Assembly (NCBI GenBank): GCA_916610825.1
Contig: OU744448.1
Location: 3,697,465-3,761,464 of the forward strand
Source of the DNA: Haliclystus octoradiatus
Lineage: Eukaryota; Cnidaria; Staurozoa; Stauromedusae; Haliclystidae
Reading direction: 5' to 3'
Length of the DNA stretch: 64,000 bases
The translations under genes and the position numbers were made by a program. The notes under the pieces are model-generated. The model saw only the letters and a program-made list of their open reading frames with translations. It ran no database searches and was not told the DNA's origin. This document shows, in pieces, positions 1 to 10,000 of this stretch (position 1 is the first letter of the stretch; each line of letters opens with the position of its first letter).

Positions 1-605
1 CTTTACTTTTCGCATCAAATCATCGTCTCCTCGGTATACTTCCTTGATTACGCCGGTGTCCCAAGTTGCTCTGAGTGCTGCACCACTAATACCACCTCTC
101 TTTACAATAACATGATCACATGATTGCGGCCTTGGTGTAGTGGCTAGGGTGTTGGACCACGGCCCGCAGGGTCTCAGTTCAATCCCTGTCTGGAGCACTA
201 TAGGTTGGCGTCAGGAAGGGCATCCGGCTATTAAACGCACACAAGCTTCAAAATACTAACAAATTAACCAACCACCCCGGTGAAAAAAAGCTGTAAGCTT
301 ACCCGGTTCGTGGAAAAATGATAAATCCAAAAAAAAAAAAATCCAACTGCAATGTTTGTTTGCTTTTGGAACCACTTTGCTCTTCTATTTAAGTTGTGAG
401 GCATGTATTTCACCCATTGCTCCCAAAATATGTTTGCCTTTTGTTGGACAATGTGGAATCTTTGCCTTGGGTTGATGTGGTAATCTGATTGAGGCTGATC
501 AACGACTATATTGTGGCCATGTAAGAGACTGTTTGGTGAGATAAACAACATTTCTTCAAGTGGAACTTCAGGTTTGACTGGAAATAGCGGGCTGGAATTG
601 ACCAT
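1..605 (-). pseudogene. BEL/Pao integrase C-terminal module, split by a SINE
   Basis: The minus strand from 603 to about 343 encodes a region ending FQKQTNIAVG, typical of the post-integrase module of BEL/Pao. It resumes at about 124 down to 1 (VIVKRGGISGAALRATWDTG, then a basic tail). Between the two halves lies a SINE (125-341) in the opposite orientation. The apparent coding continuation through 264-342 is SINE sequence, not retrotransposon. Confidence 0.75.
125..341 (+). repeat. tRNA-derived SINE, family 1, copy 1
   Basis: Starts GCGGCCTTGGTGTAGTGGCT, an RNA polymerase III A-box-like sequence, with a B-box-like AGTTCAATCCC 45-50 bp later. A unique body (GTTGGCGTCAGGAAGGGCAT) follows, and it ends in an A tract at 329-341. 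Closely similar copies lie at 12071-12287 (+) and 9820-9963 (-). It interrupts the BEL/Pao element, so it inserted later. I could not find a clean target duplication. Confidence 0.85.
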
Positions 606-1142
606 GTAGGCAATTTCGTAGAATAGTGTGTGCTATTCATCTGGAGTCAATGGTCGTAGATGGCCATTTTGAACAGCCCCAAGAGCCTTTCTTACACTTT
701 TGATGAGAGATTCGACTGAGCCATTCATGTGAGAGGCTGAGGCAGGGTTCCATTGCCAATCCAGATCATGCACAGTGATACCGTACTTCTTTGCTATTTC
801 AATCTAATTGCCAGCAATTTCTTTCAATAATTCTTCAGCTCCAATAAAATTGCTACCTCCGTCGGTGTACATAATACCAGCACGATTACCTCGCAGTGAC
901 ACAAAATTTCTAAAAGCAAGGAGGAATTTTTCTGAAGTTAACCCCACACCTCCGTTGACTTGATCATAAACAAATTCCAAAGGGATAGCTCGTGCAGTCA
1001 AGCAGGTGAATATCACTACATTTCCTTCTGATGTTTTGTTGCGAGACAGCTTCACGGGGAAAGGGCCAAAGCAATCAGCCCGAACGGCCTGAAAGGGTGC
1101 TTCATTGATGAGGCTTCGGAAATTGGGAAGCTCGCCCATACG
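606..1142 (-). pseudogene. BEL/Pao integrase catalytic core with premature stops
   Basis: The DDE integrase core is visible in a single frame. The first acidic residue lies in RADCFGPFPVKL, the second in YTDGGSNFIGAEELL, and the glutamate in SHMNGSVESLIKSV, which is read through an in-frame TAG near 804. A second stop occurs near 631. Spacing is normal for the family, so loss of function comes from nonsense changes rather than rearrangement. Confidence 0.82.
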
Positions 1143-1970
1143 CTATTTAAGCATAGGGTTCTCTGTAATACGACAGTGGATACATTTAGGTTTGGTCTTT
1201 GCCAGAGTTTTCCCAATGCCAATGACCAACATTCCATCCTTTTCAATGGCAATTCGAGCTTTGTAGGATCCACCATGGCCCACTTGTTCATGGTAGTGTA
1301 AAGCGATTTTCTGATTGAGTGGCGTGTTTGGGAATATCATGGGAGCTATGACATTTTTGGAGAGCCAGGCCGTCTTCTGCAATCTCCCGCACATTCTCAC
1401 AACACCATCCTTTGGATCAATTTGTGGGCAATATCTCTGATAAATCTTGTCTTCAAAATCGACACCCCATTGCAATGCTTTTGCAATTTTGATCATGGTT
1501 TCATTGTTACATGACAGACCAAACTGGGATTTTATAGCTCTCAATATCTCTGGCCAAGATAATTCATTGTCATTCAAGGTGTTCATTGTCTTTGCTTGGT
1601 CAGTGTCCACTTCTGTGAGCTTCATCGCTGATACCTTTCTCTTTTTTCGTTTGCGTTTCTTTTGTCGCGTTGGTAGTCTCACTTCAGAGTCTTTTCCAAG
1701 ATTTTGTTCTTCGATAGCTAGATCACCATTGCAGTTGGAATCCTCAGCAGGAGTTGCTTCAAATCCCCATGTTGATTTTTCAGTATAAAGGAAGTCTGGT
1801 CCTTGTAACCATTTCTCAAATTGTTCGACGGGAATTGATCTTGTCAGTGCATCTGCTGGATTTTGGTCAGTCAGGATGTACTTGAAACGATCTGGTGATA
1901 TTGTCTCCTGTACCTCAGCCACTCGAGATTGCACAAATGCCTTGTACTTGGTTGAATCTGTTTTTACCCA
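1143..1970 (-). pseudogene. BEL/Pao RNase H end and integrase zinc-binding domain
   Basis: This stretch stays in the reverse transcriptase frame after an in-frame TGA. It starts with the end of RNase H (WVKTDSTKYKAFV, then TDQNPADALTRSIP). The integrase N-terminus follows: HYHEQVGHGG, then CIHCRITENP, forming the HHCC zinc site. A lysine/arginine-rich insert (RQKKRKRKKRKVS, about residue 91) lies between them and resembles a nuclear-localisation signal. An in-frame TAG at 1143 ends the stretch, just before the integrase core. Confidence 0.82.
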
Positions 1971-3419
1971 TCAAAGTGCTGGCATCGAATCTGGCCAACA
2001 GAATATCTTATCTGCATCAATTTGTAGGCAGCTTCTTATAGAGTCAACTAAACGTGTCATGATCACTAATGCTGTGAGCTCAATTCTTGGGATGCTCTTT
2101 ATTCTCAACGGAGTAACGAGAGCTTTAGCCGCAACAAATCTTACACCATGTTCACCATTTTCAATTTTCCATCTGACGAATGCAACTGCACCATATGCGT
2201 CGAAACTCCCATCTGAAAATACATGCAGCTCTGGAAGACCAATTGCATTATCAGGCCTCAACACTCTCGGGATTTTGACAATTGCGATTGAAGTAAGACA
2301 GGAAAGTTTTGTGCGCCAGTCTAGGATTTCTTCTTCTGCAAGATGTTCATCCCACTTAACGCCTCTCTCCCATAGACTTTGCAGTCCGATTTTCGCTTCC
2401 AGCATGACAGCAGCTGTTATTGCCATAGGGTCCCATACTTTGGCTATGAGTCTAAGGATATTTCCTTTAGTAATTGGTTCTTTGATGTTCAAGTCTTTAA
2501 CTCCAAAGTGGCCGAGAACATTGACTGTATCCTCCTTTGTCATTTTGTTGATACTTGAGTGGTTTGAATGCCATGCTTTTATAGAAAATCCTCCTTTGTC
2601 AAGAGTGTCATCAATTTGATGGATAGTTTGCTGAGCAATCTTCTCATTTTCAAAAGATGCTGCTATGTCGTTAACATACATTGCCTTTTCAATCACTTGG
2701 CAAGCCATGGGGTAACCGGTTTCATATCTTTTTGCAACAAAACGTAATGAATTAGTTGCAATGTCAGGGGCAGGCTTATCTCCAAAGAGTAGTCTTGTCC
2801 ACTGCAAAGTCTTGATTTTTCCATTTGATCTTCTCCATAGAATTCTCTGATAGGGTTGATCCTCTTTCTCAAGAAATACGCGGTTAAACATTTTGGAAAT
2901 GTCGCCATGAATTAATGTGTGCTCTTTCAGCCATCTCAATATCACCTCAAACAGTCTATTTGTGAGGTCAGGACCCTTTTCGAAGCAATCATTATAAGTG
3001 GTTCCAGGCCAAACATCCATTGCTGCATTGTGCACAACTCTGATAGGTGTGGTATGACTGCTTGATCTCAGCACAGCATGTATTTCAAGATAAAATGCTT
3101 TTTCATCTTTGATTGGCTCAACCTCTTTCACAAAGTCATTGTCCACCAATTCCTGAATTGCAGCATTGTACCGACAAGGAGTCCGTCACGGTTTAATCTT
3201 GCCTCTAATCTTATCAATACTCTCTCGGCATTTTCACGATTGTTAGGAAGCTTTCCAGGGAATCCTGGTTTCCATGGTAGTCGTGTGACAATCTTGCCAT
3301 TTCTTTCTCAGTGCAGGTACATAGTTTCGTTGGTTTAATGCCCACTTGGTCTGACAGTAAGATTCTGCGGATATCTTCTTCACTACTATCAGTGATCAGT
3401 TGCATACCAAATACTCTCC
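1971..3419 (-). pseudogene. BEL/Pao reverse transcriptase, broken
   Basis: The longest intact piece (1971-3149, 392 residues) contains BEL-type reverse transcriptase blocks: VHNAAMDVWPGTTYNDC, then HGDISKMFNRVFL with QRILWRR, an LLFGDKPAPDIAT block, and the catalytic-loop region reading MYVNDIAASF. In that loop the second position of the usual Asp pair is preceded by Asn instead of Asp, so activity is unlikely. The RNase H-like region follows (FSDGSFDAYGAV, then RIELTALVIM). The N-terminal part (3150-3419) is recognisable only in shifted frames, for example GKIVTRLPWKPGFPGKLPNN. A TGA at about 1971 interrupts the RNase H end. Confidence 0.85.
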
Positions 3420-4646
3420 TCACTCCAAAACTTCCTCTGTTTGATTCTTCATTCCGTCCAACTTCACGCCGTATAACACCCCTCTTGCCATCCCTTTCCT
3501 ACATCCTGTCAGGTTTTCCAGCACTTGAAGTAAGTATCCCTTATCACGATCCATACCAATTAATATGTCAATTGGTCCACCTTCCCTGTCAACTTTGCTG
3601 CTCAATCCCGATAGATGTGGGTTCTCCTTAAATACTTCATCTCTTATTCCTACGCTCACACCACAAGGTTTCCCGATTCCATAGGCCTGAACAACACAAG
3701 AGAAGCTGCCATTTTGATTTCTGATTTGGAGACCATACAACTTGGTTTTTTCGTTCCTTGTTTTTCCACCAACTACTTCATATTGTATTGCAGTTGATTC
3801 ACCACTAATTCCGAGGGAACTAACAAAGCTGGATTTGACCAAAGTCGTATCTGAGCCCGAACCCAGCAGACATCTTGCTCTTCTCCATTGTCCTTCACAA
3901 TCTTTAACCATTGCCACAACAACTGGTAACCTCACAGCCTCTTTTCCTCTTCCATTACTTGTGTTGACCATCGAAGATGACTTAGCAGTTGTTTCAGCTG
4001 TACTCTCTTTGTCACGTTTGACAGCTGCTGCAGTAGTGGAATGTGAGTCGATGTGCAGCAATGAGTTGTGCTTTTTGTTGCATTTTTCACATCTCCGTTC
4101 ACTCTTACACAAAGTAGCTTTATGAAAGGATCCCAAACAGTTAAAGCAACGACGGTTCTCATCTACAAATTGTCTACAATCCTCAACAGACATTCCCTTG
4201 AAGATTTCACAGGCCCGCAGTCTTGGACAATGATCATCGCATGCACAATTGGCTCCTTCAGGTTTTGCAGTTACAGCATTGAACTTAGATTGTGTCGGAT
4301 AGCCTGTGTTTGGTTTGCAGCTACTTGAGGCTGAGTAAGAATCAGCCACAGTTCTCACATACTTCACCAAATGTTTGATGGTCATGTCTTTTCCGCTTTC
4401 CGAGCACATCACCCTGTAGCTGGTTGCCATTGCGGTAGGTAATTTTTCATCCAAAATTTCCTCCAACAATTTTATTCCACCTGCTTCTGCAGCTTCATCT
4501 ACCTTCAGCAAACGCTCTACATTTCTTTCCAGTTCCGTGGCAATATTTAGCGATTGTTCTCTGTTTTCAGCTTCTGCACGCTTCAATGTTTTGAACTTTT
4601 GAGTTATTTCTTTATACACTCTTCGTTTTGTCACATAACTCTCCAT
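3420..4646 (-). pseudogene. BEL/Pao Gag zinc knuckles plus aspartic protease
   Basis: A 408-residue open stretch. Residues about 160-200 contain paired zinc-binding motifs, CFNCLGSFHKATLC followed by CEKCNKKHNSLLH, as in BEL Gag nucleocapsids. Residues about 255-365 are a retropepsin-like protease domain. Its active-site loop reads LLGSGSDTTLV, so the position that normally carries the catalytic aspartate is glycine and the enzyme is predicted inactive. The remainder leads into the protease-reverse transcriptase linker. The stretch ends at a stop near 3420, where the pol frame is broken. Confidence 0.8.
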
Positions 4647-4689
4647 TTTTGTGAATGCATCTTCAATGTTGGCACTGCTTCTTATTTCC

Positions 4690-5439
4690 TCATGATGTAG
4701 CAGGCATGGTCTTCAACATATAGATTTTTCTCACTGCCGGATTCTTGGTTATGCTGGCATCTAATGTCTCAATAAATGTAAATTTCCAATCATAGTAATC
4801 TAACAACTTCTCTGACCATTTCTCTTCGGTGATGCGACCAAGTTTGTACTGTTTGTCCCCTTGTGGCTCGTCTGTGTGTTTCATGACCCTACTAGTCACA
4901 GCTTCATTGAAGGTCATTTGTCCCTGGACTAATGTTGTAAGCTTTTCAATGGCGTTACTCATGTCACTGACACTCATGGAACTATTGTGTACCGACAGAT
5001 TATCATCTAGTGTATGCTCATCAGTATTGCTTGAGTGACCAGATACAACAACTTGCCTGTCCTCCTCAATTAATTGGTCGGCTACTTCAGTGGTTTGTCC
5101 TTTGTCTTTACTCTCTTTTTTTTCTTTACTTGTCTCTATATCTTTTGCCTTGGAAAGTTGGGCTGTGACATCCATCAGATAATCTTGGGTTTCCTCCAAG
5201 AAGTCTTTTATCTCGTCATCTTTCTCTTCACTTAGTGCATTTTCTTTTGTGGCTTCCTCTCTGTACAAAATTGCTCCCTTCTTTGCTTCTGTATAGCTTT
5301 CTTCTAATTGTTTCCAGTAGTAAGAAAGTGTATCATTGTTTAGACCATCACTTAGTACATTTACCAACAGCTCTTTGAGCTTCAAGACTCTTTTTTCAAG
5401 TTGTGTATACTTTCTTAACAGTTTTACCCAATCCATCAT
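4690..5439 (-). pseudogene. BEL/Pao Gag N-terminal region
   Basis: Open stretch of 249 residues that begins the coding part of the retrotransposon. It is lysine- and glutamate-rich and helical in character, with a segment near the end (residues about 205-245) that reads like the start of the BEL Gag/DUF1759 fold (a Trp-Ser-Glu-Lys-Leu motif, then Lys-Phe-Thr-Phe-Ile-Glu). It is separated from the next piece by a frame change near 4650-4690, so Gag is no longer continuous. The assignment rests on position and composition, since Gag is poorly conserved. Confidence 0.65.
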
Positions 5440-5921
5440 GTATTGTAAACTCGAACAACCTTCTGAACTTAAATATCACTATGTTAGAAACTGAACATAT
5501 GAACTTCAATAGTCACAATCAAACATATTCATTTTCATTCGTTTCTAACAATTAGGTGACATGATCTCACTGATCTCAAAAGTTTAATCCCTCAATTTAT
5601 TAATCCGCCCTTATAGCACATGGTTTTTTCTGGGGAGGTCTTGGACACTAAACATAAATGGTAGCACTACATTACAAAGATTTAACAATAACAGAGATGA
5701 TTTCTAAACATTATCAGAGCATTTCATATAGGTAGCGAAGCTCAGATGGAATGCCCTATGTTTTTAAACATACCCTTACCATACCATATAATCATATCAT
5801 AATATTTTCAGATTATATATATAATTTGAAATTCAATACACGCGCTGTCGCCTTGTTCAATAATACGTTGTCGAAGTAGTAGGTTTGTTGATTAGTACAG
5901 TCAAAGCGCGTACAACAGTAA

Positions 5922-5990
5922 GTAAGGCGGTGGCTCATTGGTTAATGCTCTGATATCACAATAACAGGTTCGTCTGTTCAAATCCGCCAT
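5922..5990 (+). repeat. tRNA-like relic with A- and B-box sequences
   Basis: Reads GGCGGTGGCTCATTGGTTAA (A-box-like), later GTTCGTCTGTTCAAATCCGCC (B-box-like region). Only five acceptor-stem pairs (GGCGG with CCGCC) can form, and the D and anticodon arms are poor, so it is a pseudo-tRNA or SINE head and not a functional tRNA. Confidence 0.45.
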
Positions 5991-6438
5991 TCGGTAATTT
6001 GTTTTCAACGATTTTTCTTATTTTTTTTATTATGAATCAGTAAATCATTGTTAATTAACAAAAGATGTCTATTGATCATGTTAATAACAGAAATCAGTGG
6101 ACCATGTGTCTTGTCGAAGCTAAATAAATTTAATATTGAATATATTGCATGCAATGCCACGAGTTTGACCGGCCACACCTTGACGGCGTTATTTTGTGAA
6201 CACCACATTAGTGTTGTATATATTGCAATAAAGATTTATGAATTCGAACCGAACGCGATCCGATCGTATGGTATATACCCTTATTTATACACATATCCTT
6301 CTTTGTATGAAAATATAAAAGGCTCAATTAACCAATCATGATTCGATGTTGGTTCGAATATTTCTGAAAATATTATAAATAAAGTTTATATTTCCAATAA
6401 CTATTTATATCAATGTAAATAAGATACATCGTAACCTG

Positions 6439-6779
6439 ATACTGTGAAACACCTGTATATAGTGGTCACCTTTTGCAGGGTGCAAAATTTTATTTTCCAC
6501 TGAATCAACCATGTATATAACTTAGGCCACTTGCATGTATCGGTCGCTTTCTTCATATCTCATAAGATGCTGTAGATGTTTACTCATAATATTCAGATAC
6601 AGTGAAACCTGTATATAACAGCCAGCTACGAGAGGTAGATCAATTGACCATTATAGACAGGTGGCCTTTATATACAGGTTTGATTCAATAGAAAATACTA
6701 TTTTTGACATTGCAAGAGTGACCACTATAGACAGGTGGCCGCTTTATAGAGGTGACCGCTATAACAGGTTTGACTGTAA
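6439..6779. repeat. Two adjacent copies of MITE family A (CAGTSAAACCTGT)
   Basis: A full copy at 6598-6779 begins TACAGTGAAACCTGTATATA and ends with its inverted counterpart (ATAACAGGTTTGACTGTA). The interior consists of further degenerate repeats of GACCACTATAGACAGGTGGC. A degraded partial copy precedes it (6439-6545). TA flanks both ends, as expected for Tc1/mariner/pogo-type insertion. About 15 full or partial copies occur in the window. Confidence 0.8.
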
Positions 6780-7076
6780 CAATTTAAGAACCGATCATCA
6801 GCAAATGGCCAATCAAAAATGGCTCCCACCAGGCAGCCAAATTTATTTTCAGCTAAATTTTCTTGAACACCTTACAAACAGTTTATGAACCTAACCGTTC
6901 TGGAGCATCATAGTTCATAAACAGTTCGTGAATTGCAAATGAACGTCAAGTGGCCTGTTTGTGCAATATTTTTCATGAACTATTCTATTCTCATATGGAT
7001 TTGATCCAATTAGTCTCCATTTAATTATTCTAGAAAATCAAAATAACCAATCAATTTGAAACATGTATTTTTTCAG

Positions 7077-10000
7077 CTTCATTAAAGATTGATTCTCTTG
7101 ATACACTCCGATTGTTTGAACTCGGCATCCGTGACGTGTTAATTAAATTACCATCCATCGCAAGAGGCACAGGTTTTGAACCTTTCATGATTGAAGGAAA
7201 TGTCCCGTCACCAGATCGCATTATTGATGTGCTATTGATGTAAGTCTTATAATACATGTAATTGATCTATAAGGACCTATTGATGGTGTATTGCACGCTA
7301 CATAGTGTGGTGGATGGAGAACCCAAGAAAGACATTAGTAAATGATTAGCTACCTCAGCGAGTGAGTTACACCTTTGAGGTGCTCTTAAGCCCCTGCCAA
7401 ATGAGTTTTTTACTTTGCCAACATCGGTAGGATTCAATCCTATGGATGTTGTTGTTTTTTGCCAACAGCTTGGGGATGGCCAAATGACTTTTTTTGCCAA
7501 CATTTGATTTATTTTATTTCATTTTCTTCAACATGAGAAATTATTTTGAGGGTTGGTTACTAGTCAATTGAGCCCGTCAATCCTGGGTCAAGCTACGTCA
7601 TTGCTGACCAATCGGACAAAGGCTCATTAACTTTATTCACACATAATTGAATTGTTCTACAGTGATACCTGGTATAGTGGCCACCTATATACAACGGTCA
7701 CCTGTCTCTGGTGGTCACTCTTCTTGCATTGTCAAAAATAGTTTTTTCTATTGAAATAACACTGTATGTAAAGTCCATCTGTATATAGTGTTCAATGTAT
7801 CTACCCCTCATAGCAGGCTGTTAGGTTTCGCTGTATCACCAGAACTTTTGAAATTGTAAAGCAAGGTTAAACGTGCCTACTAAATCAATGATATTGAAAT
7901 TTTAATATATTATAATATGTTATTGACTTTATTTGCAGAGATGAAGAAGATCATCTTGCTCCTGCAGATCGATCAACATCTGTTGATTTTGATCTTACTA
8001 ATGGCGAGGATAATACAATATTTATGAATACGATTGAAGAAAATAAAAGGAAACTACTAATGAGACATTATTTGGAGGACAGCAAAGAGTTAATTGCTCC
8101 TTCAACAGAACGTAATGACAACGTAGTACCATCTACATTAGTAAACAACCACGATAGCAATGGTTTAGAGGCAAATGATAACAACTCTATTGACATTACC
8201 ATCAAAGATAACAAAATAAAGATAGGAATTAATGAAACTTCTACATCTATTGATGAAATCCAAACAATCCGATTGAACGATAATCTTGAAGATGCTAAAA
8301 GCATTAAATCTAAGAAAGACGACAACGATAGTCATATTGCAGATAACATATCTTGTAATGAAATCCAAGTCATGTTACGTGATGAAAATATTGTTGACAT
8401 TCCTGTCAAGTTATCTGATGGACTTCAAAAAGACACTCAAATTATTGAATCACTGGAAACTAATAATGTTATCGAAGCAAGCAATGGCAATCAAACTACG
8501 GGATCTGGATCAGTACATGATGACGATCAACATACTAGATCTCATGATATTTGCAATATTACTGGGGACATTGCTCCAATTCCAATACATGAACCTCTTG
8601 ACACTGTTAATGATATGGAAAATATCTCACTCTACGGAAGCTTTGACATTGCTCATCGTATTGAATCTAGTGGAGTACGTCTTGACGATCAATCTAGTAG
8701 TACTATTGAAACATGTGGCACTGCTCCATTATATGAATCTTGTAACGCTGTGAATGAAACGAGAAACGTCTCATTTCACGGATTTGTTGACAACGTTCAA
8801 CCTATTGAATCTAATCGAGTACACCTTGACAATCAATCTAATTGTGCTGATGAAACATGCGGCACTGCTCCAATATATGAATCTTGTAACACTGTGAATG
8901 ATACGAGAAACGTCTCATTGCACGGATTTGACAACGCTCAACACATTGAATCTGATCGAGTACGTCTTGACCATAAATCTAGTTGTGCTGATGAAACATG
9001 TGGCACAGCTCCAATATATGAATCTTGTAACACTGTTGATGATGTCAAAAACATCTCATTCCAAGGAAACATTGGAATTCAAGCATCTCAACCTACTGGA
9101 TCTAGTATAATGCATCATGACGACCAAGATACCAGAGCTCATGGAATGTGCAGCAATGCACCAATGTATGAAACTATCAACACTGTTTCTGATATGGAAG
9201 TTCTCACTCTCGTTGGAGGTAGTGATTATACTCAAACTAAAGAATCTAGCGCGATATATGATGGTATTCAACATATTTCTTATGGAATTGATGATACATC
9301 TCGTTCAATTGGATACCTCGATACAGATGATAATGCGGAAAGGATTGGAATTCATGAAATTAATTATGATAAATTGGCTAACACTTTGGATTCTTATAAT
9401 GAAAAGAGCATTACTAATCGAATTAGATACTTCCCTGAAGCTGTTAGCGATGACGATTATGATGAATATTTCAATTCCGATGATAGTTCAACGCCTGCTT
9501 GGTATAGAAACAATCAAAAGTTGTATACTAATTCTGATCTACAACTAACGAATCCCCAATCAAGGTATGTATATTTTTATATGGTTTTGCATGGTTTTAG
9601 TACACTACCAACACCAAAACTATGAAAATGCTATGAAACTGTTGTAAAAAAACACGATTGATTTTTCATTCCATCAAAAATTTGAAAACCATACAAACAT
9701 CCATATTCACGATATTATAATGTGAAAATGCCTGTAAAACTCCATGAAATTTTACTCTTTTTTATGGTTTTGGTGTCAGTAGTAGGCCTACTAGTAGTCT
9801 TGTTTTACCGTGGTGGTTGGTTAGTTGGTTAGTGCTGTTTTGGATCATGTGTGAGTTTAATGACTGGATGCCCTCCCTGGCGCCAACCGAAAGTGCTCCT
9901 GCTAGGAATTGAACCCCCAAGACCTTCTGTCCTGAGGTTCAACACCCTATCCCTATACTATACCATACTAATCACTTTACTAAAGCCTATGCTAATTCTG

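Larger units (their letters stand above)
1..5450 (-). mobile_element. Decayed BEL/Pao-type LTR retrotransposon, truncated by the window edge
   Basis: Reading the minus strand from about 5440 down to 1 gives, in order, a Gag-like region, a CCHC zinc-knuckle region, an aspartic protease, reverse transcriptase, RNase H, an integrase with its zinc-binding N-terminus, and the basic C-terminal module usual after BEL/Pao integrases. This order and the sequence style fit BEL/Pao rather than Gypsy or Copia. The copy is dead: it has several in-frame stops (about 1971, 1143, 804 and 631), frame breaks near 3170-3420 and 4650-4690, altered catalytic residues, and a SINE inserted at 125-341. The 3' LTR lies outside the window. 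A 5' LTR should lie in 5440-6000 but I could not delimit it. Confidence 0.88.
5440..7076. other. Non-genic stretch upstream of the repeat-protein gene
   Basis: No exon recognised. The first part (5440-6000) probably includes the 5' untranslated region and LTR of the BEL/Pao element, which I could not delimit. It then holds a tRNA-like relic (5922-5990), two MITE copies (6439-6545 and 6598-6779), and a short cluster of GTTCATGAAC-like motifs (6880-6990). Upstream exons of the gene entering at 7077 were not found here and may lie beyond the window, with the BEL/Pao element sitting in an intron. Confidence 0.55.

Noticed and set aside
5922..5990. Possible functional tRNA gene
   Set aside because: Only five acceptor-stem pairs form and the D and anticodon arms do not fold; kept as a tRNA-like relic.
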